Position numbers and translations under genes: made by a program. DNA of 44,065 nt from Cuspidothrix issatschenkoi CHARLIE-1. Lineage in GTDB: Bacteria > Cyanobacteriota > Cyanobacteriia > Cyanobacteriales > Nostocaceae. Where the stretch lies: positions 1-44,065 of the forward strand of contig NZ_PGEM01000066.1 of NCBI RefSeq assembly GCF_002934005.1. The letters are read 5' to 3'. Position 1 is the stretch's first letter, and every line of letters begins with the position of its first letter. Below, piece by piece: positions 1 to 7,081 of the stretch. Under the pieces are notes generated by a model that had not been told where the DNA came from, did no database searches, and saw only the letters and a program-made list of their open reading frames with translations.

Positions 1-19
1 GCCTTGTCACCCGTTAAGG

Positions 20-59
20 TCTGAATCAGGATATCCAGGATTAAAGGATATCCAGGATG
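20..59. repeat. dispersed CAGGAT-rich short repeat, copy 1
   Basis: The stretch carries the pattern AATCAGGATATCCAGGAT followed by a second ATATCCAGGAT. A very similar unit occurs at 14591-14630. Another copy lies in opposite orientation and is split by the 153-bp miniature element at 239-391. It is noncoding. The function is unknown; such short dispersed repeats are common in Nostocales. The rest of 60-220 holds nothing I recognise. Confidence 0.5.
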
Positions 60-238
60 TTTAACTATGGTTGGGCTGATGAGTTTTTGGGGATGTTTGA
101 TATCTGTTTTTCTTTACTATATATGGCGACACAGATTCCCACTATAATTTAATGATAGGGTAAATTCAGAAATTTGTCAAGGGGTAGTTAAGGATAATCT
201 TGACAATTTGGAGATTATAAAAATCCTGGACATCCTTA

Positions 239-391
239 GAGGATGTCTGATAAGTGTCATATTTGATCGAGATCCCCCCTTACCCCCCTTAATAAGGGGG
301 GAATAAATTTATCAAAGTCCCCCTTTATAAGGGGGATTTAGGGGGATCTACAAGTGTTGGATACCACATAAAAAAGTTTTCAGACATCCTC
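239..391. mobile_element. 153-bp MITE-like palindromic element, copy 1
   Basis: The ends are GAGGATGTCTGA and TCAGACATCCTC, a perfect 12-bp terminal inverted repeat. Inside lies a second palindromic pair built on GATCCCCC / GGGGGATC with runs of C and G. TTA flanks both sides (236-238, 392-394). A second copy lies at 9000-9152. If the element and one TTA are removed, the flanks rejoin into the dispersed repeat seen intact at 14591-14630, which confirms the insertion boundaries. It has no coding capacity, so mobilisation would need a transposase supplied in trans. Confidence 0.85.
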
Positions 392-477
392 TTACATCCT
401 GGGTATCCTGATTCTGACAAAAGAATTTTTGGGGTATTATTGGGAGTGTTTTAATTTGAGTTTAAATTTCTAATTTA

Positions 478-972
478 ATGGATATTAACCAACAAAAAGA
501 ACAATTTAGCATCACTTATGTTAGAGCGATTGCCGCTGTATCAGGTTATTCTATATACAGACCAGAAATAGACAATGATAGTGTAGATTTAGGTATACTT
601 AGCAGAGGTGGAACAGGTAAAATCTTTTCTCCCAGACTGGAATTACAACTTAAATGTACTGCTAGAGATGTTCTTGAAGAAAACTCTATTAAATATCCCC
701 TAATTATCAAAAATTATCATGATTTAAGAATAAATTCTCTTGTTCCGAGAATTTTAGTAGTTGTCTTAGTTCCTGAAAAAATCACAGACTGGATAAAACA
801 AAAAGAAGGGGAACTGTGTCTGAGATATTGTGCTTACTGGGTTTCATTACACGGGATGCCAAATACCACAAATACAACAAATGTTACTATTGAAATACCT
901 CGTAGTAATCAGTTTACACCAGATGCACTACAAACCATCATGCAACGGATTAGTTTTGGAGAATTGCCATGA
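478..972 (+). CDS. DUF4365 domain protein
   Basis: A protein of 164 residues. It matches the DUF4365 pattern: an N-terminal helix ending in an alanine/isoleucine-rich stretch (about 14-20), RPEIDNDSVDLGI at about 28-40 and LELQLKCTA at about 54-62. The spaced D..D and Q-L-K residues resemble the acidic/lysine core of PD-(D/E)XK-like folds, so a nuclease-related fold is plausible; that is inference. DUF4365 proteins are often found in accessory or defence-type neighbourhoods. The stop overlaps the start of the next gene by 4 bp (ATGA), so the two are probably translationally coupled. I see no strong ribosome site; the start is the first ATG after a noncoding repeat zone. Confidence 0.75.
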   Translation: MDINQQKEQFSITYVRAIAAVSGYSIYRPEIDNDSVDLGILSRGGTGKIFSPRLELQLKCTARDVLEENSIKYPLIIKNYHDLRINSLVPRILVVVLVPEKITDWIKQKEGELCLRYCAYWVSLHGMPNTTNTTNVTIEIPRSNQFTPDALQTIMQRISFGELP

Positions 973-1508
973 AAGTTACCATCAAAGATAGTCAAACACT
1001 CAAAACAGTTCAACCTGATGTGATACAAGCACACCTCCAAGCTACAGGATGGCAGGAAACAGGAAGAATTTATAATGATGCTGGGGCAATTTGGCGTTTA
1101 AAAAAAGATACCGTAGATGAATATGAAATTTTGCTACCTCTTCAACATAATTTAGGAGATTATGCCCAAAGAATTAGCGATATTTTAAAAACATTAGAGA
1201 TAGTAGAAAATAGAGATCAATTTGATATTTTAAGCGAATTTATCACTAATTATCCTAACTTTACTGTTCAAGGTGTTGTCATGCAAATCTCTACTCCAGA
1301 AATTGATAAACTGAGAGGAGAAATTACATTATTAGGTGCAGTGTTTGAGAAATTACAAGAGATTAAAACAGTTCTAGGTAATCAGGATTATATCTTAGCT
1401 ATTAAGGCTTATCAAGAACGGTTGCAAATTCACTGTATGGGTGATTTAGTGAAAGAAGATAATCATTTTATTCTCAAAAATGCGAAGAATTTACAAATTG
1501 ATGGATGA
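969..1508 (+). CDS. uncharacterised partner of the DUF4365 protein
   Basis: A soluble protein of 179 residues that I do not recognise. The N-terminal part is IKDSQTLKTVQPDVIQAHL, followed by WQETGRIYNDAGAIWRLKK and a central YEILLPLQHNLGDYAQRISD. The layout, with a W-x-x-x-x-R-Y/D-x-x-A-x-x-W core, is typical of small cyanobacterial genes paired with DUF4365 genes. It starts inside the stop of the upstream gene (ATGA overlap), and its own 3' end overlaps the next start at 1501 by 8 bp, so three genes are read as one coupled unit. There are no membrane segments. A function cannot be assigned from sequence alone. Confidence 0.65.
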   Translation: MKVTIKDSQTLKTVQPDVIQAHLQATGWQETGRIYNDAGAIWRLKKDTVDEYEILLPLQHNLGDYAQRISDILKTLEIVENRDQFDILSEFITNYPNFTVQGVVMQISTPEIDKLRGEITLLGAVFEKLQEIKTVLGNQDYILAIKAYQERLQIHCMGDLVKEDNHFILKNAKNLQIDG

Positions 1509-1788
1509 CACCAATCAAGAACTAGAAATAATCATCCTTTATGATATAGGACTTACGCAAAATAGAGCGAAAGTAGGGGTAATTCATGAATTACCCCTAC
1601 GAAATAATCAGGGTTTCAGTTACATCTTGCGTAAGTCCTATGATACTGTAGAATCACTCACACTAACACCTGAAGAATTAGGTTATCCGGCTGATTTTTT
1701 CCGAGAAACCGCAGGAAAATGGGAAGGAGAACCTTTAATTAGAGGAGAGCAAGGTGTGTGTGATCATAGAAATTGGGATTTATTATGA
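1501..1788 (+). CDS. VapB-like antitoxin with in-frame MITE insertion
   Basis: A protein of 95 residues from the ATG at 1501; an upstream in-frame ATG at 1480 is less likely because it would overlap the previous gene by 29 bp. The C-terminal part, LTLTPEELGYPADFFRETAG then W-x-GEPLIR, is the pattern of small cyanobacterial antitoxins encoded just before PIN-domain VapC toxins. A miniature element (1547-1638) interrupts the gene. With its 7-bp target duplication it adds 99 bp, so 33 extra residues are read without a frameshift. Without it the protein would be 62 residues running ...IIILYDTVESLTL. The stop overlaps the start of a VapC remnant (ATGA at 1785-1788). Whether the extended protein still functions is unknown. 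Confidence 0.6.
   Translation: MDDTNQELEIIILYDIGLTQNRAKVGVIHELPLRNNQGFSYILRKSYDTVESLTLTPEELGYPADFFRETAGKWEGEPLIRGEQGVCDHRNWDLL
1547..1638. mobile_element. MITE with AGGACTTACGC ends, copy 1 (inside a gene)
   Basis: A 92-bp element with ends TAGGACTTACGCAA and TTGCGTAAGTCC and a perfect 28-bp central palindrome reading GTAGGGGTAATTCA then its complement. TATGATA occurs directly on both sides (1540-1546, 1639-1645) as a 7-bp target duplication. Two other copies lie at 3385-3476 and 23379-23450. It is read through by the surrounding antitoxin gene. Confidence 0.85.
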
Positions 1789-1880
1789 TTTATTTACTGG
1801 ATACTAATACCTATTTAATTTGTATAATTATTGCGGGCAAGACTTGTACTGAGTTTGCCGTTCGCGTAGCGTGGCGTTAG
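1785..1880 (+). pseudogene. truncated VapC (PIN-domain) toxin start
   Basis: An ATG overlapping the antitoxin stop (ATGA) opens a frame of 31 residues beginning MIYLLDTNTYLI. This is the hallmark first strand and first catalytic aspartate of VapC PIN toxins (usual length about 130 residues). After about 16 residues the frame runs into a palindromic repeat (1832-1896) and stops at 1878-1880. I see no continuation of the PIN domain downstream. It is therefore a 5' remnant of a toxin gene whose antitoxin gene is still open. Confidence 0.65.
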
Positions 1881-1896
1881 CCATAGTATGCCCGCA
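1832..1896. repeat. palindromic repeat ending the toxin remnant
   Basis: The ends TGCGGGCA and TGCCCGCA are inverted and enclose a segment containing TTCGCGTAGCGTGGCGTTAG, a motif common in Nostocales intergenic repeats. It sits exactly where homology to VapC stops, so it marks the breakpoint of that gene. Confidence 0.6.
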
Positions 1897-1963
1897 CTAC
1901 AAAAAATAACAATATTAGGATTATTGGATCTAGCTGCGTAACAGCTTATTTAGAAATTCCCTA

Positions 1964-1996
1964 AGATCCCCGACTTCTCTAAGAAGTCGGGGATCT
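1964..1996 (-). terminator. perfect 15-bp stem hairpin after the kinase gene
   Basis: AGATCCCCGACTTCT pairs with AGAAGTCGGGGATCT around a 3-nt loop. It lies 10 bp past the stop of the minus-strand kinase gene and could end that transcript. No T-run follows, and this sequence type is also a dispersed repeat in cyanobacteria, so the terminator role is inferred. Confidence 0.45.
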
Positions 1997-2006
1997 GATT
2001 CTCAAC

Positions 2007-3344
2007 TTACTTATTAATTTCTAATGATTTTATCATCTCTTCCACCGTTGGTAAAAACCGCTCATAATCTTTTTCTGATGTGGTGTAGGTAATGCGATAG
2101 GCAGTAGTTCCTCTTAACGTTAGTAAATACATATTTTTGATTTTTTCACCATCATCTTTTTTAGCAGTAACAACGATGATTTTACCTGGTTTATTGGCAA
2201 TAATAGTATCATCTTGTTTAATTATATCTGCCATATCTAAGGATACTTCCAAATCCTTAACTTCTGATGTTTGGTAATTATCTAAATTCTGTAAATATTC
2301 AAAAACATTAATAATCAACTTGGCCTTTTGATCAGGTTGAATAAATGTTACTATTTTACCGTAAGGATCTTCTGAATCATCCCGTCTCCAACATTGAGGA
2401 TATGCAATATTTACTTGATGTCCCTCATGAGAATATGGTGATGTTGATCCTCCACATTCAGGAAGAGGACGTTTAATAAACAAAAATATTGCTAATCCTG
2501 TAACTAGTAAAAAACTACCTATAATTATCCACCATAAATTTAATTTATTACCACCACCTCTTAAATCTTTTAAGACTTCTTGTACTGTTTGATAACGTTC
2601 CGTAGGATCATCACTGACCATTTTATCTAAAATATTGGCCAATTTATGACTAACTTTGTCACTACTTCGCCAAATTATTTTTTTTGTAATACTATCTTTT
2701 TCTAAATTTGCAGCATTAATTCCTGTTAATGCTTGAATACCAATGATTCCTATAGAATAAATATCACTATTCAGTTGTGGTCTTTTTAGTAGTTGTTCTG
2801 GTGCCATGTATACAGGAGTACCGATAATTGTTTGTACTGGATCTCCTACTTGTTTAACAGCACCAAAATCAATAATCACAATTTTATTATCTTTGGTTCT
2901 TCTTCTAATATTACTAGGTTTTAAATCTCGATGAATGATATTATGTTGATGAATTATTGCTAATACTTCCAGAATATCTATTAATAATTGAATGACAAAA
3001 TTTTCCTGAATGGGAACACCAGGATGTTTTGATAATTCCTCTGTTAAATCATGTCCTTCAATGTATTCTTGAATGATGAAAAAATCTTGATTTTCTTGAA
3101 TATAGGCTAAAAGTGTGGGAATTTGATCATGTTTAGGAAACTTTTGTAATGTTTCAGCTTCTCTGGCAAATAACTCTGTAGCTTTTTTTAATACTTCTGA
3201 ATTTGTACTTGATGGGGTAAAACGCTTAACTATGCAACGATATCCGGGTAAGTCGTTATCTTTTGCTAAATAAGTAGTACCAAATGCACCTTGCCCTAAA
3301 AGGCTGATAATTTGATAGCGTCCTTTAATGATTTTGCCGATCAC
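2007..3344 (-). CDS. membrane-anchored Ser/Thr protein kinase
   Basis: A protein of 445 residues. The N-terminal kinase domain (about 10-262) has the glycine loop GQGAFGTTY (17-25), lysine K40, catalytic HRDLKPSN (138-145), metal-binding DFG (159-161) and APE (181-183), so it should be active. A transmembrane helix follows at about 268-290. The outer C-terminal domain of about 150 residues starts near ECGGSTSPYSHEG and has a PsbP/Mog1-like look (short G-x-x-V-x-Y-P-x-x-W start, paired hydrophobic strands); it probably senses something outside the cytoplasm, but the ligand is unknown. The gene is transcribed alone. A MITE copy lies 41 bp upstream of the start, so its promoter region has been altered. 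Cyanobacterial Spk-type kinases are the nearest group. Confidence 0.88.
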   Translation of the reverse strand: MIGKIIKGRYQIISLLGQGAFGTTYLAKDNDLPGYRCIVKRFTPSSTNSEVLKKATELFAREAETLQKFPKHDQIPTLLAYIQENQDFFIIQEYIEGHDLTEELSKHPGVPIQENFVIQLLIDILEVLAIIHQHNIIHRDLKPSNIRRRTKDNKIVIIDFGAVKQVGDPVQTIIGTPVYMAPEQLLKRPQLNSDIYSIGIIGIQALTGINAANLEKDSITKKIIWRSSDKVSHKLANILDKMVSDDPTERYQTVQEVLKDLRGGGNKLNLWWIIIGSFLLVTGLAIFLFIKRPLPECGGSTSPYSHEGHQVNIAYPQCWRRDDSEDPYGKIVTFIQPDQKAKLIINVFEYLQNLDNYQTSEVKDLEVSLDMADIIKQDDTIIANKPGKIIVVTAKKDDGEKIKNMYLLTLRGTTAYRITYTTSEKDYERFLPTVEEMIKSLEINK

Positions 3345-3384
3345 TGTGTTAACCCTGCTAACCTGTGTTGGATGTCTTTAATAT

Positions 3385-3476
3385 CAGGACTTACGCAAAA
3401 CATCACGAAAGTAGGGGTAATTCATGAATTACCCCTACGAAAGAATCAGGTTTTTGATTGCTTTGTGCGTAAGTCC
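3385..3476. mobile_element. MITE with AGGACTTACGC ends, copy 2
   Basis: A 92-bp element with inverted ends AGGACTTACGC and GCGTAAGTCC and the same central palindrome as copy 1. The flanking 7-mers TTAATAT and TAAATAT differ at one position, consistent with an aged 7-bp target duplication. It lies just upstream of the kinase start (3344, minus strand). Confidence 0.8.
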
Positions 3477-3565
3477 TAAATATATCTTTGGATTAAGGTT
3501 ATTGGTAAATCAAGCAAATATTTTAATATTTGTGTATTTCAGATGACTTCCTCTACTCAGGGTGA

Positions 3566-3706
3566 TATAGCAGTCGCCAGGAAGGTTAGGACATAAATTT
3601 AGGGGATGGGCGAAGCATTCGGGCAAAAAATATCAGGGTAAGAGCCATAAATTATCTGCCCGAATGCTTCGCCCCTACTGTCCTAACCGATGTGGCGGTT
3701 GCTATA
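3566..3706. mobile_element. 141-bp palindromic element with TATAGCA ends
   Basis: Inverted ends TATAGCAGTCGCCA and TGGCGGTTGCTATA (two mismatches) enclose nested arms: GGTTAGGACA pairs with TGTCCTAACC, and GGGCGAAGCATTCGGGCA pairs with TGCCCGAATGCTTCGCCC. The whole transcript would fold into one long hairpin. It is noncoding and of the MITE type, and there is a single copy in this window. Confidence 0.7.
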
Positions 3707-3740
3707 ATTGCTGTTTATTGACAATAAGTTTTGAGTCCAT

Positions 3741-3851
3741 TTTTAAGAAATTACCCAATAGTCGTAGCCGTAGGGTGCGTCAGACATTATAAATTATGTA
3801 AATAACCAGATTGTTGATATCTGACACACCTTTTAAGAAATTACCCGATAG
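3741..3851. repeat. 21-bp direct repeat flanking a small inverted-repeat insert
   Basis: TTTTAAGAAATTACCCAATAG at 3741-3761 recurs with one change at 3831-3851. Between them lies a segment with near-inverted ends GGTGCGTCAGA and TCTGACACACC. The layout suggests either an insertion with a long duplication or a tandem duplication. The rest of the 3345-3927 gap (outside the elements at 3385-3476 and 3566-3706) holds only the murJ upstream region. Confidence 0.5.
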
Positions 3852-3927
3852 ATGGTAGAATCTGTCGGTTAAATATTCTCAGACGTTTACTCTGCAAGGG
3901 TTAATTAACGGTTTATAGGTATTATTC

Positions 3928-5538
3928 GTGACTGAACAAAAACAAGATCAAAAACCTGGTCGTTCTTTTGCTGGCATTGCTGGTATTGTAGCCGCAGCAA
4001 CATTAATTAGTAAAGTATTTGGTTTAATTAGACAGCAAATAATCGCGGCTGCCTTTGGTGTGGGTGCGGCGGCCACAGCTTATAGTTATGCTTATATTAT
4101 TCCTGGATTTCTGTTGATTTTACTTGGTGGTGTCAATGGGCCTTTACATAGTGCCATTGTCAGTGTTTTGGCTAAACATAAGCAAGAAGAATCTGCACCT
4201 ATTGTAGAAACAATTACAACTCTTGTCGGTGGGTTGTTGCTGGTGGTGACAGTTGCCCAAATTTTTTGTGCTGAGTATATTGTTGATATAGTTGGTCATG
4301 GCTTAGAAGCAACTACAAGAGCGATCGCTATCCGTCAAATCCAAATCATGTCCCCTTTAGCCTTATTTGCTGGTTTAATTGGGATTGGTTTTGGAACTTT
4401 AAATGCAGCAAATCAATATTGGTTGTTATCCATTAGTCCTTTATTATCAAGTATTACCGTTATCATCGGTATTGGTATTTTAGCCCTCCAATATGGTAAA
4501 GCAATTATTAGTCCTGAATATGCTTTCATCGGGGGTATGGTATTAGCTTGGGGGACATTAGCGGGGGGAATTTTGCAATGGTTAGTCCAGTCAATTGTCC
4601 AATGGCGCTTAGGTTTAGGAACATTACGGTTAAGATTTAATTTTAAATCTCCTGGAGTCCAAGAAGTAATTAAAATCATGACTCCAGCGACAATATCATC
4701 AGGAATGATGCCCATTAATGTTGCTACTGATCTTTATTTTGCCAGTCCTATTCCTGGGGCAGCCGCAGGTTTTAACTATGCCAATCTTTTAGTACAAACT
4801 CCCTTGGGTATTATTTCTAATATTATTTTACTGCCTTTATTACCCACATTTGCTAAACTTGCTGGTCCGGAAAATTGGGAAGAACTAAAATTACGTATTC
4901 GTCAAGGACTTTTATTAACTGCCGTTACCATGTTACCTTTAGGGGCTTTAATGGTATCTTTATCCGTGCCAATTGTGGAGATAGTTTATCAACGGGGGGC
5001 ATTTAAACAAGAAGCCACTCAGTTAGTATCTTCTCTCCTAATTGCCTATGGAATTGGGATGTTTGTCTATTTAGGCAGGGATGTTTTAGTCAGGGTATTT
5101 TATGCTTTAGGTGATGGACAAACACCATTTAAAATTAGTACATTTAATATTGTTCTCAATGCTGTATTAGATTTATTATTGGTTGAACCTTTTGGTGCGC
5201 CTGGGTTAGTTTTAGCTACAGTTGGAGTTAATTGTAGTTCAATGTTGATGTTGTTATTCTTACTCAACCGCAAACTTAATGGTTTACCTTGGCGAGAATG
5301 GGTACTCCCAATTTTCGGTTTAACTATTGGTAGTATTGTCTCTGGTGTAGCTAGTTTTGGAACTTTAATGGTTTCCCAGCAAATGCTAGGTAAACAGAAT
5401 TTAATTAGTTTACTAATAGAATTATCTATATCGGCTTTAGTAGGAATTGGGGTATTTGCCCTCCTTGCTTCCAAAATGAATATTCCAGAGGTGAATATGT
5501 TTGTGATGAAGATGGGACAAAAGTTTTTGAAGAAATAA
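3928..5538 (+). CDS. murJ: lipid II flippase MurJ (MviN family)
   Basis: An integral membrane protein of 536 residues with about 14 hydrophobic segments. It moves lipid-linked peptidoglycan precursor across the plasma membrane. The N-terminal part contains ATLISKVFGLIRQQIIAAAF (20 residues, starting near 21), the conserved MurJ segment with the arginine of the central cavity, then GVNGPLHSA, and later the MurJ-type VYQRGAF and YALGDGQTPF stretches. The start is a GTG; the frame opens just after the upstream noncoding repeats, and the reading M/V-TEQKQDQKPGRS gives a short polar tail before the first helix. It is apparently a single-gene transcript with a hairpin just after the stop. The length fits the family. 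Confidence 0.93.
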   Translation: MTEQKQDQKPGRSFAGIAGIVAAATLISKVFGLIRQQIIAAAFGVGAAATAYSYAYIIPGFLLILLGGVNGPLHSAIVSVLAKHKQEESAPIVETITTLVGGLLLVVTVAQIFCAEYIVDIVGHGLEATTRAIAIRQIQIMSPLALFAGLIGIGFGTLNAANQYWLLSISPLLSSITVIIGIGILALQYGKAIISPEYAFIGGMVLAWGTLAGGILQWLVQSIVQWRLGLGTLRLRFNFKSPGVQEVIKIMTPATISSGMMPINVATDLYFASPIPGAAAGFNYANLLVQTPLGIISNIILLPLLPTFAKLAGPENWEELKLRIRQGLLLTAVTMLPLGALMVSLSVPIVEIVYQRGAFKQEATQLVSSLLIAYGIGMFVYLGRDVLVRVFYALGDGQTPFKISTFNIVLNAVLDLLLVEPFGAPGLVLATVGVNCSSMLMLLFLLNRKLNGLPWREWVLPIFGLTIGSIVSGVASFGTLMVSQQMLGKQNLISLLIELSISALVGIGVFALLASKMNIPEVNMFVMKMGQKFLKK

Positions 5539-5543
5539 ATTAC

Positions 5544-5578
5544 AGCAGGAGTTCAGGAACAAGAAAAATCCTCCTGCT
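5544..5578 (+). terminator. hairpin downstream of murJ
   Basis: AGCAGGAG (5544-5551) pairs with CTCCTGCT (5571-5578), starting 6 bp after the murJ stop. The loop is A-rich. Only a short T/C stretch follows, so termination is likely but not certain. Nothing else is recognised in 5579-5700. Confidence 0.5.
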
Positions 5579-5700
5579 TCTACTTCATCAAGTACCCAAA
5601 GCCCATCTATTGCAAATTGATCTACTACTAAAACATAGTAAATCTCATGGAGTCACAGGCAAGATGCCCACAAAATTGGATAATTTATTTTTTGTGTTCC

Positions 5701-6042
5701 CTAATTGAAGTTTTGCATACGTGCAAGAGCCTCTATTTTAATTAGTTTATCTTTGGCCAATCCTTCTAGTTCATTGATATGCAACCAACCCTCATTAAGC
5801 AATCTAGCAAAGACAAATATCAAAACTGAATAACGGTAATCATACTTACCATCTAATTCGTGCCTCCTGGCGCTCAAGAAATCGTGTAATTCCCATAGAT
5901 GATTCAGATCGGAAATTACACTTGCTTGTTGACAAACTTCTTTAATTAAAGTATTGACTTCCCGAATATAAGCTTGATCAAATGCTTTCCTAGCTACATT
6001 TTTCTCTGTATTAGACCATTCTACTTCATTCACTTGTACCAT
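5701..6042 (-). CDS. frp: fluorescence recovery protein FRP
   Basis: A soluble, helical protein of 113 residues. FRP binds the C-terminal domain of photoactivated orange carotenoid protein, detaches it from the phycobilisome and speeds its return to the inactive orange form. The residues known to matter in the Synechocystis protein are all present at the same numbers: W50, H53, D54 and R60, in LWELHDFLSARRHELDGKYD. The length is close to the usual short form of about 109 residues. The gene lies 79 bp after ocp on the same strand, the typical arrangement, but a strong hairpin separates them, so it probably also has its own promoter. The presence of FRP indicates that the neighbouring OCP is of the FRP-dependent OCP1 type. 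Confidence 0.95.
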   Translation of the reverse strand: MVQVNEVEWSNTEKNVARKAFDQAYIREVNTLIKEVCQQASVISDLNHLWELHDFLSARRHELDGKYDYRYSVLIFVFARLLNEGWLHINELEGLAKDKLIKIEALARMQNFN

Positions 6043-6066
6043 TCTCCGATATTTACTGAAAACAAA

Positions 6067-6093
6067 TAAGCGCTCTCCAATAAAGAGCGCTTA
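6067..6093 (-). terminator. intrinsic terminator between ocp and frp
   Basis: On the minus strand TAAGCGCTCT pairs with AGAGCGCTTA (10 bp, 7-nt loop) and is followed by a T-rich run (TTTGTTTTC). It starts 28 bp after the ocp stop and precedes the frp start by 25 bp. It should end or attenuate ocp transcripts and keep FRP levels below OCP. Confidence 0.7.
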
Positions 6094-6121
6094 GATCATG
6101 ATTTAGTTTTTCAAAAGCACT

Positions 6122-7081
6122 TTAGCGAATCAGATTTAACAGTTCTTTGGGAGATGCTAGTAAATCAATTGCTACAAAGAAAATTTTGCCTTCAGGATTG
6201 AGCAAAAATCTCCAAGCCATATTCATTCCTACCGCAGCACCAAACCAAGGAGTTTGTACTTTACCAGTGACTTTTATCTGAGTAAAACCCTCTTCTGCTG
6301 CTTCGGAAACTCCTCGTTCTGGAAGTAAATTAAGGTTCTGACATTCTTCTTTGAAAAATCTCAGAATTGCATCTTTACCAATGATTGGTTTTTGGAAAGG
6401 AGGTTGCAAAGCACCATCATTTGCGAATAACTGAATCAGACTACCAAAATCATTGGCATTCATGTTATTCATGTAACTTAATACTACTGGATTAGTAACA
6501 CCTTCAATAGAAACCTGACTTCGTTGTGATATTTCCTTGGGTGCAACAATAGGTTCACTAACTCTAGTGTAGTCGCCTAACTTGTTGATGTCATAACCCA
6601 TATCAACTACAGAACTGCGTAAAACAGTAATTTGTTGACCTTGATCTAGTTCTCTAACCGCTTGCAAAACTGCTTGAGCGTTAGCAGAAAGTTGATAATT
6701 CGCGGGGATGGGAGTAACGATACCTTGATCCATCCATTGTCCAAGTTGATACCAAAAGCCTAGTTTGATATTGGCAGACCAAGCAGCATAGGTGCGACAA
6801 ATCCGGGTATCGGACTGATTAGCTAAATCACACATTACTTGTGATTGTTCATCAAAAGTCATATTCCGAATTTCATTTAATGTTGGTTCTGCAAATTGCA
6901 TACTAGCAGCACCAGGAGCAGCTATGGTGATTGTTTTACCCATTTCTAGATAAGCAAACCAAGTCCATGCTAATTGATCCTCTACACTAAGCTGCTTAAA
7001 TCTAGCAATAGTCGCGGGTACAGCGTCAGCAGATAAGGTTTTGGGGAAAATACTCCGGGCTGAGTCAATGGTAATGGACAT
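6122..7081 (-). CDS. ocp: orange carotenoid protein OCP
   Basis: A water-soluble protein of 319 residues that binds a keto-carotenoid and, once activated by strong blue-green light, quenches phycobilisome energy. The N-terminal all-helical Carot_N domain spans about 18-165. A linker follows, then the C-terminal NTF2-like domain (about 195-315). Carotenoid-contact residues are present: Y44 and W110 in the N-domain, and Y203 and W290 in the C-domain (equivalent to Y201 and W288 of Synechocystis, shifted by two because of a slightly longer linker). The interdomain salt-bridge arginine R155 is also present. All known functional positions I can check are intact, so it should be fully photoactive. 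It lies upstream of frp on the same strand. Confidence 0.96.
   Translation of the reverse strand: MSITIDSARSIFPKTLSADAVPATIARFKQLSVEDQLAWTWFAYLEMGKTITIAAPGAASMQFAEPTLNEIRNMTFDEQSQVMCDLANQSDTRICRTYAAWSANIKLGFWYQLGQWMDQGIVTPIPANYQLSANAQAVLQAVRELDQGQQITVLRSSVVDMGYDINKLGDYTRVSEPIVAPKEISQRSQVSIEGVTNPVVLSYMNNMNANDFGSLIQLFANDGALQPPFQKPIIGKDAILRFFKEECQNLNLLPERGVSEAAEEGFTQIKVTGKVQTPWFGAAVGMNMAWRFLLNPEGKIFFVAIDLLASPKELLNLIR

Noticed and set aside
4413-5474. Two minus-strand open frames within murJ
   Set aside because: They are antisense shadows of a strongly conserved membrane-protein gene, and the translations lack domain patterns.
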